From the NCBI GenBank assembly GCA_949361645.1, contig OX442436.1, positions 808,592 through 872,591 on the forward strand: a stretch of DNA of 64,000 nucleotides, given 5' to 3'. Numbering within the stretch: the stretch's first letter is position 1; the number at the start of each line of letters is the position of its first letter. This DNA comes from Spongilla lacustris. Its lineage: Eukaryota; Porifera; Demospongiae; Spongillida; Spongillidae. The notes beneath the pieces are model-generated. The model ran no database searches. It was given only the letters and a program-made list of their open reading frames with translations, and was not told where the DNA came from. Shown piece after piece: positions 32,954-44,350 of this stretch. The translations under genes and the position numbers were made by a program.

Positions 32954-34575
32954 TTGGTCTAGGAGTACCCGCTTGTCTTCTAACATGCATAGTCTGTTGA
33001 ACTATATCACATGTAATGGATCTTAGGGCTGTGTACAATGAACAGTACTGTCCTCTGTGCTTGCATGCAGCCAATGGATTTCTGTTATTACCAAGGCAGT
33101 TTAAATTTTTGTGTGGACAACGCGGCATTAGTTCACACTTAACCAAATGTTATGGTGCATGTATTGAAACCACTATGGCAAAACTTTTGTATAGAGTGCG
33201 CATTATTTGATGCACGTTTTGTTTACAAAATATGTCCGGTACAGATGTCTATTGCACCACAACTGCCGCCCAAAATCTTGCCACACTAGTGTCCGGCATG
33301 CTACTCGTAGTGGGTGGATAGTCTCTCTTAGGACAATTTTTTTTCAGTGAAGACTTGTTACCTTTTTATCTGGAACAATTGATCAGTCGTGTGTCAATGG
33401 TAAATAACCATTGCAGGGTTTGTGGGTATAGGTTCAGGTCATCAAATCCTTAGCATCTTAACACCTTTATACCACCGACCATTAAAACATGTTTATCTCA
33501 TGGCCTAGAAGCAAGTCTAAAACACTTTCACCATTTGTTGGTGAAGTTAAATGCTCACAATGCACATATACATAATATTATACATATATGGAAACACTCA
33601 TGGACACACTTACATACACATACACACACAATGCATACTACAACTTAATTCCTGAGTTCTGGGCTAACACAGCTCCATCATCTAGTCTCCATGGCCACAT
33701 GCCTCATGAACCCTGTAAGCATTGATTTAGGCCTTAAAAATTGCAAAAAGGATAGTCTTGCATATATATCCATCCTGCTATTTCTTTCTGCAAGCAGCTT
33801 GAATAGAATTGTACTGCTCTTCCAAGAATCCAATTTGGTGATATGTATTTAAGTAATAGTAATATTCAATCACCTGACACTTTGAATATACCGATGACAC
33901 TTTTTCAACCATGCATCTAGGTTGTGCAAGGGCTATTAATTATTACAATGATTAATAGTCCTTGGGGTGTGTAACCTTTATAAAATTATTTCGACTATAT
34001 AAAAAAGTTCAGTCGATAGTTTTTTTTTCTTGATATTATTCCAAACGATTTTAATTGACGATGTGTTTACTATTAACGTTTAACCCAAACAAACAAGAGA
34101 AATGAGTTCACTCTCAAAGGTATTAAACCGTGACAGCATAATGCGGAAAGCAAATACATGTACATGTATCGCGACTAAGAAAAGAAAAACACAACGGGTT
34201 TTAAGTAAATTTTGTTCTGAGTAGCACTACGTATATACATGTACATGTAAATGTATGGTCGACCGAATAGGTAATTGCGAATAGTCGAAAAGCCTTAAAA
34301 TCGGTTACACACCCATTCATGTATCCTTCTTTTACACCAGCTTCCATAGGCCTCATTGTTGTTCCCTGCTCTTTCTTCCTCTTTCTCAAACTTAAAGACC
34401 CACCTCTCATGTACATGTGTAGCGTTTGAAATCAGCGGATGGATTACATCACCGGTCCGCTTAACTCGACCGGAGACTATACATGTATTTAATATCGGAC
34501 ACGACCATCATCCTCAGAATTTTTCTCTGAGTGCTACAATACAGTTTCAGACACCTCAAGTTCGTTGGTTTAATT
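32954..34575. other. Intergenic stretch between FIGNL1 and GPCR copy 1
   Basis: No coding region recognised. The first 250 bp are clearly repeated downstream of the two decayed FIGNL1 copies (near 39180 and 46010). The remainder, 33300-34480, is AT-rich and present only in this unit. Confidence 0.55.
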
Positions 34576-35526
34576 ATGGAAGCTTCTAACAATACCAACG
34601 GCAGTGACCTTTGTGAATTCATTTCTGGATCACAGTTATCAACATGGTTGACCGTATTCCAGACCATATTTCTGATATTGTCGTTCCTAGCATCATTACT
34701 TCTTAATGCTTCCTTTACGATCGTCGTGATTATTCACAAAGCGCTCCACCAGAAGGACGTTATGATCAATCTAGTGCTCACCGTTTCAAACATCTTGTAC
34801 AGTGTTGTGACTAACATCCCAACCATTTCTTTGGTGATCCATGGAGGGCGGTCACTTGACATACCAGCCTGCTACACGTTTGAAACAATGAGTTATTTCT
34901 TTGGACTCTTGAGGTACGCGTTCATATTAGCAATCACTGTCGACCGATTCGGTGCAGTCATGTATCCGTTTCAATATACGAAACACAGTATGAAGGTTGC
35001 AGCTTTTATCATCACCACTGGTAGCTTGAACGGTGCAATCGTATCTATATGCATTCATTTGATACCATGCGAAAGCTTCAAACATTTCTGTTACGTCTAT
35101 CGTTCACTTGAAATAGTAATGATATTCTCTTATGGCATAGTGGTGCCATTGATACTTAATATTATAATGTTCCACAAAGCCAAAAAGCTCCGCACGACAG
35201 TCGCTTGTGGAACGATTGGAAATGTTGAAATGGTCACCCCTGGATCGGCTGAAACAAGAAGTCAGGACATCAGAACAATGGTGACGATCGCGCTACTTAT
35301 TGCTTCAGTTGTCGGTCTAACGTTACCATTGACGATATTTATCGCCCTAAATAGTCTGATACCGGGGTTTGACGCAACTGGTCTCGTCGCCACACTGGCT
35401 ACTGATTTGTACATCCTCGTCCCCGTTGTTGACGCCCTTGTTATTTGGAGGAACAGAGACGTCAAGGAGTGCGCCATGTCCCTATGCAGGAGAACGTGCA
35501 AGGTCTTTAAATCAATGCACCAATAA
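34576..35526 (+). CDS. 7TM receptor, tandem copy 1
   Basis: An intronless ORF of 316 residues with seven hydrophobic segments. The first ATG of the open frame is 34531, but I prefer 34576 (MEASNNTNGSD) because all three paralogues share this Met and the following N-glycosylation sites. The third segment ends in TVDRFGAVMYPFQY, a variant of the rhodopsin-class DRY motif; conserved cysteines in ACYT and PCES could form the extracellular disulfide. The seventh segment has PVVDALVIW in place of NPxxY. The short tail has a double-cysteine cluster (CRRTC). Family: rhodopsin-like or sponge-type GPCR; ligand unknown. It follows the intact FIGNL1 gene and is the most divergent of the three copies. Confidence 0.85.
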   Translation: MEASNNTNGSDLCEFISGSQLSTWLTVFQTIFLILSFLASLLLNASFTIVVIIHKALHQKDVMINLVLTVSNILYSVVTNIPTISLVIHGGRSLDIPACYTFETMSYFFGLLRYAFILAITVDRFGAVMYPFQYTKHSMKVAAFIITTGSLNGAIVSICIHLIPCESFKHFCYVYRSLEIVMIFSYGIVVPLILNIIMFHKAKKLRTTVACGTIGNVEMVTPGSAETRSQDIRTMVTIALLIASVVGLTLPLTIFIALNSLIPGFDATGLVATLATDLYILVPVVDALVIWRNRDVKECAMSLCRRTCKVFKSMHQ

Positions 35527-35959
35527 AGACAGACTTGCAAGTTATACAGTTAGATATAGTAACACATGCATGCATGCACATATATTATTTATAATTATAC
35601 AGTTTCATTCCCTCCCTTCATATATACAGCTAGTTCCTTAGCTCAGTAGGCCCGTTTATTTGCAATTGATTATAATAAGTTCATTGAAGTGGTGGGCTGG
35701 ATGCATGCTTCTGAAGTTGTATAATATAGTGCCATACGAAGTAGTTGTCTATTTACATTTAGTATAAGTTTCTGCCTGAAGCCACAGTCTACGGCCGCCG
35801 GTGTTTGCAGTTGAGCTTTTGGTCTTCTACCACAATCCATCGATTACCTTTGTTATGACGTCATTTCCTGTTTGACAGGATGTTACTTTTACGCGAAGGA
35901 GGTTGGTTTGTGTGATCCACATGTTGCGTTTACACTGCTATGTATGTGTGGTGGCTTTT

Positions 35960-37130
35960 GTAATTGACCCACATTGCACGTACCACACCACCCTCCTTGG
36001 CTGCTGATGAGTTGGCTTTATTTGATCTTGACACACTGAACTGCCACTCTGAATGTCTTGCAATAGATATGTCACCTTGTGCCAAAAAGCATGCTCAGCT
36101 TAGCATGCATCATGGAGGCCGGGGTATTCGGTCTCTTGCTGACAATTCTTTTGCAGCTAACATCTCTTCTCTAAGTTGCACTGGCCTTGCCAAACCAAGT
36201 AATGACCACTTCTTGTCTGCTCTAAACACCTTCAATGCCAGTGTCAGCCTAGAAGAAACTTTATCTGTCAGCAAACTGCTAATCACTCTCATAGACAGAA
36301 TGTTCTTTCATCCAAGTTAGAAGATGCAGATTTTAAACATCTTTACAGCAACAGTTCCACTGCTGATAAAGTAAGGTTGCTCTCTATGTCCTCCCCTCAT
36401 GCATCATCCTGGCTGCTAGCAGTTCCATCACCAGGCTTGGGTCTTCACTTGGATGCGGAGGAAATGCAGGTAGCTATCAAATGATGGCTGGGCATTGACA
36501 CATCTTCTGGTTCTAAGTGTGCTCTTTGTCCTCACAACATTCTTGACCCCTTGGGCCACCATGCAGTAACCTGTAAGTTTGGCAGTGATGTTGTGTCTCG
36601 CCACAATTGACTGAGGGACACTTTTGTTCAATCCGGTCATTTTGCAGGCCTAAATGCCAAGATTGAGGTTGGTAGTGGCTTAGGTCATGATCACTAACAC
36701 ACCAGGCCAGATGATGTCTTATTACCCAATTGGATTTGTTCGCGATCAGCAGCTCTTGATTTCACTGTGGTCTCACCGCTTAATTCAACCCTGATTCATG
36801 AAGCGGGTACCACAGCTGGGTTAGCTGCCTTTTCTGCAGAACTAAGGAAGCACTCAAATAATGATGCTAAATGCTGGGATCTTGATTGGGTCTGTGTCCC
36901 AATGGCAGTTGACACATACGAAGCATGGGGCCCGTGAAGCTCATACCACATTTTCACGCCTAGCCACTCAGCTTGCAATCAAGACAGCTTCAACAAAATC
37001 ACAGGCTCTCTGTAATTTGTATAGCAGGATGAATATAACCCTAGTGAGGGCTAATGCCAGAGCCATACTCTCTAGGACTGTACCAGCATTCTGCCCAGTA
37101 TTGGACCATGTTTAACTTTTGTTAGTTGTA
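35960..37130 (+). mobile_element. Decayed retroelement remnant, C-terminal coding part
   Basis: Broken plus-strand reading frames, with several in-frame stops and shifts, encode a C-terminal region seen in many invertebrate reverse-transcriptase elements: HHGGRGIRSLADNSFAANIS, a zinc-finger-like CALCPHNILDPLGHHAVTC, then SAALDFTVVSPLNSTLIHEAG and DWVCVPMAVDTYEAWGP. The duplicated copy of this flank (41500-41590) lacks it, so the element inserted into, or was lost from, one unit. Family not assigned. Confidence 0.65.
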
Positions 37131-37780
37131 TAGTGTAGGTAGTAGGTTGTATGTGTGGATATTACATGTAATAATTACCAATAATCAGTTGTTATTATGA
37201 TTTGTATTATATTTAATCTATATTGAACACAAGTAAATAAACATTCTCTATTGATTGAAAACTTGATAGTATGTAGAATTTGAAAGCAAAAAAGTGTGAA
37301 ATCATATCAAAAATGAAATAGTCCTATATACTGACATGAACAATGTAATGTCCTTCAAATGTGCTCAATATTGGACTATTCTGTTATGATTTCACTCTTG
37401 TTTCCTTGCTTTTTACAGCACTATACATGCTGAGTATTGCCTTCAAAGAATTAAATTATATGTACCTCCAACATTTACTTAATTTTAATTTATAGGATGG
37501 TTACAAGTTGAACTAATACTCTCATTAAATACAATTTACAAACATAGTTTAGGGCTGGGGACTGTGTTGTTTTGTGGTTATAATGCTGAAATACATGTGT
37601 ACAGGCTGATTTTGGAAGCTTAAACACAGTACTGATATACTCATTACAGGCATGGAGGGACCAAAGTTTACAGCAGTCTGTGTATAGTCACCTCTGATTA
37701 TGCAGTACAATGAATTGTACCTTAAAGTTTGTGTTTTGTTGGTACTACAATGATATGCTCTCAACAACTTACATGCACTG

Positions 37781-39175
37781 CATGCTGTCTCAGCCAGATG
37801 TCATTTTTCATCGATGAGATAGACACTCTCTTCTCACTCACTGTAGTGACACTGAACACAAATTGTCTCACAAAATCAAGTCTGTTTGGTTTGTCCAAAT
37901 AAGAGTGTGCAAGTACATCATGGACTGAGGGGAGTGTTTTGAGGAGGACTGGAGGGGGAGGATGTCAGGTGGCCTTGTTAAAGTTATAAAGGCATCTGAT
38001 TCACTTGCCTGGTTTATGTGAATTACTTTGAAGACAACAGACTACTTGCTGCCTTCCTTAGTCTCCAGATTCATTTCATTTATAATTTGCCTTCCTCTGG
38101 AATGATCTTTGGATCAATAACCAGGAAGGCCAGGATGTCATGATGTCAGTATTGTGGGAAGTGGGTTGTTTCCACCATTTTAACAAGCAATATTTTGAAA
38201 AAAGCCTGGGTGGTGTTGTACATTTTTACCAAATCATGACAGGTAGTGGCAAGAATTTATAGTAAGATCTCCACTTGGCTTCTTGTGCTAATTTTGCAGA
38301 AGGATATGGGTAGCGCATGTGTTCAACAAAATAGTTTTATGGATGGTTCCTGCTGTAATTACACGGGATTGTAAACTGGTGCCATCTTACTGTTGCTATA
38401 AAAATATATATATAGGCAACTGATTGTAATTATTAAAATATAGGTTAACTGTTATTAAAAAACAGGCACCGGCTGTAGTTTTTAAATACAAGTTATGCAC
38501 AAAAGCTATTTAATATATAATCTACTGTAAGGATGAAAGCTGTTTTTTCTTCTTCACAGGATGGAGCTACCACAAGCTCTGATGAGTGCAGGAGCCACAA
38601 ACAGGTACAAACATAAAATATGTGCCAGGCTTGGTGTAAATCACACTTTTCTCCTCTCACCCCTCCTTCCCACCCACTGTGACACTCACTTCTTACAAAG
38701 GCCACATGAAATAGATGAAGCCGCAAGATGTCGGCTTGTGAAGAGGCTCCTCATACCACTCCCTGATGCCCCTGCACGCAGACATATAATCCTGAATCTT
38801 ATGAAACTGTAGGCTCGCTCCCTCACTGAGGAAGGTGCGAACGCTACATTGGTTGGTGGGTGCATTGCTATGGGGATATTATCTATACTGGGTCCCCAGG
38901 GTTCACTGGAGCAGATATGGCCAATTTGTTTCGGGAGGCAGCACTGTACCCAATGAGGGATGCAGCCACTAGTATAGAACACATCTCACTAGATGAGGTA
39001 AAGAAGAGGAGGGGCTGCAAAGGAAGGAGGAGGGGCTTCAGGGAAGGAGGAGGACCCACACTTCCAGGTACGACCAGTCACATTAGGAGACTTTGAACTG
39101 GCATTGCAAGTCACCAAGCCAAGTGTTTCGGACAAGGACCTTGAGTTGTATGTTCAGTGGAACAGGCAGTTTCTA
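37781..39175 (+). pseudogene. Decayed second copy of FIGNL1 3' exons
   Basis: Recognisable remnants of five FIGNL1 exons with intervening intron sequence. Near 37781-37885 the Walker B exon is present but truncated and shifted. At 38561-38605 the DGATTSSDE exon has an 11-bp deletion. Near 38700-38815 the sensor/arginine-finger exon reads RCRLVKR and meets an in-frame TAG soon after. Exons at 38902-38998 and 39068-39170 are nearly intact, but the terminal GCGNK codons are lost. No Walker A exon is present. It cannot make a functional ATPase. Confidence 0.88.
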
Positions 39176-40040
39176 AGTAGTTGGTCTAGGAGTACCTGAT
39201 TGTCTTCTAACATGTATAGTCTATATCACATGTAATGGCTCTTAGGGCTGTGTACAGTGAACTGTACTGTCCTCTGTGCATGCATGCAGTCAATGAACAC
39301 ACTGCACTTTCTGTTATTACCAAGGCATGCAGTTTAAATGTTTGTGTAGACAACGCGACCATTAGTTCACACTTAACCGAATGTTATGGTGTATGTTAAA
39401 AAGCCTCTACGCCTACGGCTAGCCGGCTCGACTATTATATTGAATGCGCATTATAATATTTAGTTTTGATGCGTATACATACGTTTTGTTTACAAAATAT
39501 GTCATCTATAATGATCTGTTGCCTGGACAACTCAACTGCCACATTCCAGAGTTCAAATTCGCCACGCTAGCGCCCAGGCATACTCGTAGTGGGTGGAGAA
39601 AACGGTCTTCACTTTTCGGCGCGGCGCGTGTCAATAGTAAAATAACCATTGCATGGCCTATATATATTATATATATAATTATAATTATAATTATATATAT
39701 ATAGGTTATTATGTAACCATTGCATGCAGGGTTTGTGGGCTATACGTTCAAGGCCCGGCATCAGGACCCACACGCAGTGCTTTCAAAGAGCAGCTGTATG
39801 CTAAATATAGGATGTTTTTTCCTTAGCATCTATAAACAACTTCCTTACTTTTTACATATATACATATATACCATGCACCTATGCTGCAGTGCTTTTTGCC
39901 CCCCCCCCCCCCCCCCCCTCCGTTCCGCGAAAGACCACCCTGCGAGCCAAGAGCGAGTTACAAATTTAAAATTCCCTCCCTCAGTTTTTTCTTCGCCGAT
40001 TCCTATGGCACGGCCCTGTAGCGTTTGCTATCCCGTTCTG

Positions 40041-40050
40041 TATATATAAG
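40041..40050 (+). promoter_or_regulatory. TATA-like box upstream of GPCR copy 2
   Basis: TATATATAAG lies about 150 bp before the copy-2 start codon and is followed by GGACGATAATAAGGTAGGCC. The same block precedes copy 3, but not copy 1 at the same place. Confidence 0.5.
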
Positions 40051-40198
40051 GACGATAATAAGGTAGGCCTACTGAATGGTATCTCGCAGCGGATGGATTA
40101 CATCATGCACCGCTTGTATTTAATAACGACCAACAGCGCTAGCTACAATAGTCAATATATTATTGTTTCAGATCAGTGAGGCACCTCTTGGTTTAATT

Positions 40199-41137
40199 AT
40201 GGAAGCTTTTAACAGCACCAATGGGAGTGACCATTGTGAAGTCACTTCTGGATCAACATGGTTGACTGTATTCCAGACCGTATTTCTGATACTGTCGCTC
40301 CTAGGATCATTACTTCTTAATGCTTCCTTTACGATCGTCGTGATTATTCACAAAGCGCTCCACCAGAAGGACGTTATGATCAATCTAGTGCTCACCGTTT
40401 CAAACATCTTGTACAGTGTTGTGACTAACGTCCCAAGCATTGTGATCCACGGAGGGCGGTCACTTGGAATACCAGCCTGCTACACGATTGAAGCGATGAG
40501 TTATTTCTTTGGACTCTTGAGGTACGCGTTCATATTAGCAATCACTGTCGACCGATTCGGTGCAGTCATGTATCCGTTTCAATACCCGAAACACAGTACG
40601 AAAGTTGCAACTGTTATCATCACCATTGGTAGCCTGAACGGTGCAATCGTATCTATATGCATTCATTTGTTACAATGCGAAAGCTTCAAAAATTTCTGTT
40701 ACGTCTATAACTCGCTTGAAATAGTAATGATATTCTCGTATGGCATAGTGGTGCCATTGATACTTAATATTATAATGTTCCACAAAGTCAAAAAGCTTCG
40801 TACGACAGTCCCTTGTGGAACGATTGGAAATGTTGAAATGGTCGCCCCTGGATCGACTGAAACAAGAAGTCAGGACATCAGAACAATGGTGACGATCGCG
40901 CTACTTATTGCTTCAGTTGTCGGCCTAACGTTACCAGCGACGATATTTCTCGCCCTAAATAGTCTGACATCGGAGTTTGATGCAACTGGTCTCGCCGCCA
41001 CACTGGCTCTTGATTTGTATCTCCTCGTCCCCGTTGTTGACGCCCTTGTTATTTGGAGGAACAGAGACGTCAAGGAGTGCGCCATGTCCCTATGCAAGAG
41101 AACGTGCAAGATCTTCAAATCAATGCACCTATTATAA
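40199..41137 (+). CDS. 7TM receptor, tandem copy 2
   Basis: Intronless, 312 residues, start at the shared MEAFNSTNGSD methionine. Very close to copy 3 and slightly more distant from copy 1. Relative to copy 1 it lacks a few residues in the N-terminus and the first extracellular loop. DRFGAVMYPFQY, the double-cysteine tail and the TM7 PVVDALVIW variant are kept. Open frame and loop-concentrated substitutions suggest a functional gene. An upstream in-frame ATG at 40163 exists but lies in sequence shared as non-coding flank. Confidence 0.85.
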   Translation: MEAFNSTNGSDHCEVTSGSTWLTVFQTVFLILSLLGSLLLNASFTIVVIIHKALHQKDVMINLVLTVSNILYSVVTNVPSIVIHGGRSLGIPACYTIEAMSYFFGLLRYAFILAITVDRFGAVMYPFQYPKHSTKVATVIITIGSLNGAIVSICIHLLQCESFKNFCYVYNSLEIVMIFSYGIVVPLILNIIMFHKVKKLRTTVPCGTIGNVEMVAPGSTETRSQDIRTMVTIALLIASVVGLTLPATIFLALNSLTSEFDATGLAATLALDLYLLVPVVDALVIWRNRDVKECAMSLCKRTCKIFKSMHLL

Positions 41138-42078
41138 CAGACTTGCAAGTTATACAGTTAGATGTAGTGCATCAAATATAACACATGCATGCATGCACAT
41201 ATTCCTGTTTCACTCCCATAATATAATTATATATTATCTTTAGCTCAGTAGGCATGTAGGCATCCAGTGTGACATGTATTATGCCATCTATATGCAATTG
41301 ATTATAATGGAACAGTTCACTGAAGTGGAGAGCTGGAGCCTGGATGCATTCTTCCAAAGTTGTATAATATAGTGCCATATGAAATAGTTGTCTATGTAGA
41401 TTTAGTTCAATGTATAAGCCACAGTCTACGGCCAGTGTTTGTAGGTGAGCTTTTCTACCACAATCAGGTGATTACATTTGTTATGACGTCATTTCCTGTT
41501 TGACCGGACGTTACTTTTCAATGGGATAATTTCTTTACACCACTGGCCTTTAGTTATTTGCGCGTCATACCTATTAATCTATATTGAACACAAGTAATAA
41601 ACATTCTCTATTGGCTGAAAACTTGATGGTATTTGAAGGTGAAATCATAACAAAAACGAAATAGTCCTATATAGTTAGTACAGGACCTTCGAATGTGCTC
41701 AATATAGGACTGTTCTGTTATGATTTCCTTGCTTTTTACAGCACTATACAGGCTGAGTATTGCCTTCAGATTATATGTACCTTCAACAACTTCAAATGTT
41801 TTATTTACTTATTTGTAGGATGGTTACAAGCTAAATACAATTTACAAACATAGTTTAGGGTCTGGGGACTACATATACACTGAAGTTTTTGTGCAACACT
41901 ATTGTTTTGTGGTTGCTTGATCTTATAATGCTGAAACAGATCACATGTGTACAGCTGATTTTGGAAACGTAGTACTGATATAGGTAGGGACCAAAGTTTA
42001 CAGCAGTCTTCTGTGCACAGTCACCTCTGATTATGCAGTACAATGAATTGTACCTTAAAGTTTGTGTTTTGTTGGTAC

Positions 42079-44342
42079 TTTTTTTTTTTTTTTGTTCTTT
42101 TTTTTTGCAGTGGCCAAATACATAATACATAATAATACATAATATACAGCACCATACATTTACATAAAAATTTAATAATAAAAAATATCTATTGTGCAGG
42201 TAGAAGGGCTTCTCTTGACACCAGGTCAAGAGGAGGTTGAGTAGTAGACATACAATGGCCGATGTGAGAGTTTGCCCCTCGAATGCACATCACTGAACTT
42301 TGCAGTAATGAGTAGGCAAGGTGGCATCTCAACCACATGATGGTTAAGCTATAGGCCTGGTTCCATTTAGCAGACAGCAGAGAGGCCAGGCACTTATAGC
42401 TTGTGTGGCTTGAGGCCTAAGGCCACCAGTGCAAGAGAGAATAAGAGGAGTGAAAGAGCCATGTTCAACTTCACGGATACGTTGGTCATATTTCCTCTTT
42501 TTCTCGTTTTCATGGCTACGGTAGCAAGCAGATAGAGAAGTCTTTTGATTCGATGGGGCGTAAGGATTAAAAACCTTTACATCAAAAAATGCCCGTTCGA
42601 ATCGACTCCCCACCATCTGCTGCAATATCCAATCATGCTCCATCCTGGATATTTGCTGAGAGTCCACTCATGACCTCACCTGTCATGGGTTGTAGATGAG
42701 GCTCTGTGGACACATTGTGGCACACTTCCGACAAAAGAGAAGCTGTTAAATCCCTGATTTCATTGTGTCTGATTGATGGATACCCACCCTTAGGGCATGA
42801 CAGCACATGTTCAACAGAAAAGAGGGTGCCACAAGCACAATTTAGTGGAGCATTTGCAGGACTCCAGCCATAACGTAAAGCCAAAGCATCACGAAAGGCT
42901 CCCTTATGGAGCACAAAGCCATATTCTTCGAGTGGTAGAACTGAAAGCCAGGTGGATGCACCTTTTTCTTGGGAGAGGTCCATGGCATGTGCAAGAGAAG
43001 GTGGAAGAATATCCTTTAGGGTCGAAGCTGCATTTGAATGCTGTTCTTGTTTGGATTTGTGGACTTCGGCTTTGGCAGAATGTTGATCTTGAAGGATCTC
43101 ATATCCATATTTTTCATCCTGCTTTATGATATGGTCTACTAGAGGCTGTGTGACCTTCATGGAAGCAGAATACTCAGTGGTGGAGAGATGAGAAGGGTTT
43201 AGTAGGCCCTGGCCTCCTAAGCGAGCAGGAAGAGCTAGTAGCTCTCTCTCCAGATCGGATGGTGCTGAACGGCCAGTGAGCGAAGAGATAAATTTGGTCC
43301 TGAGTAACTCTTCAAGCGGTTGTAAAAGATGGCCAATGTTTGGGATAGTTCTTGCCACATAAACCCATCTGCTTGCTAAACCAATTGGGTAAGAGCCGAG
43401 AAAGCAGCATGTGGTTGTGTGTTTGCTATGGATGCCAGCTGTTCAAGTTCCAGTGACCAATTTTTGACCTTTGCCTTCACAAATTCAGTTATGTATGATG
43501 AGGTACCCAGAGCTGCTCCGAGATGTGGCTTGCCTTCCTGTGTGATGCGGATTTGTGTGTCCTTGAATATATCTAATGCTCTTGTGTGAGTTTCTTCTTT
43601 TGTAATGAGCCAGGTCTTCACAGCGTTCACAAAATACCCATAAGTAGGACCTACTGTGACTAAATTATCCCACCAAGTGCGTAGATTCTTGAGAGATCCA
43701 GTGGCAGTGGCACCATCTGCATACCATACTTGCTGCACATTATCTGCAATGTGTCGTATGAGTGGTAGTATAGCTAATGCATACATGGGCATAGCCAAGG
43801 GATCACCCTGAGTTATTCCCTCCTGAGAAAGAATGGAATTGCCATCGACAAAAAGATCTGTGGGCTCACAATAGGTGTTGATGATGACTGTTGCTATGGA
43901 AGGGCATAAATATCTGATGTTATGAAGAGCTGCCTGTCGATTGAGTAGATTAAATGCATTGATGGCATCAACCAGGAGAACAGAATCTGAACCTTGATCA
44001 TGAAAAGCAAGGTTCATACCCATGTATAGCAGCTTCCGCCCCAGCCATCTGACCAGCACAGAGCTGGAGTGAGCCTGCAGCTTGCTGTATGTCTTCTCTG
44101 GTGACATGCAGAATAGCCTTGGCAATAATCCGTCTGGCTGCTTCACCAATTCCTATTGGTCTCACTCCTGGATTCTTATCTAAAGCAACAAGACGGCAGG
44201 CAAGCAATGGTGCAAGTCCTTTTGTATCAACAAAGGTTGTACAAAGATGTCGTGCCAGAAGGGCAAGTGAATGACAGCTCATTGGAGGATGATTGGAACG
44301 AGGTGCACATTCTTTTCCAACCACTGGCATCAATGCCAGAAG
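42079..44342 (-). mobile_element. 5'-truncated reverse-transcriptase element with target-site duplication
   Basis: A minus-strand element of about 2.26 kb. Overlapping, frame-shifted ORFs encode a reverse transcriptase (LVALDKNPGVRPIGIGEAAR, then ITQGDPLAMPMYALAILPL, then VWYADGATATG, where the catalytic YADD is YADG) and a C-terminal part with CACGTLFSVEHVLSCPKGG and ERAFFDVKVFNPYAPSNQK. The 3' end (plus-strand 42079-42108) is a poly(A)-like T run. GTTGGTAC occurs directly at both ends (42071-42078 and 44343-44350), a target-site duplication. Several frameshifts and the altered catalytic aspartate indicate a dead copy. It interrupts FIGNL1-unit intron sequence that is continuous in unit 2 near 37740. 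Confidence 0.85.
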
Positions 44343-44350
44343 GTTGGTAC

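Noticed and set aside
38560..39180. Second functional FIGNL1 gene
   Set aside because: Lacks the Walker A exon and has a frameshifting 11-bp deletion and an in-frame stop; it is a fragmentary copy.
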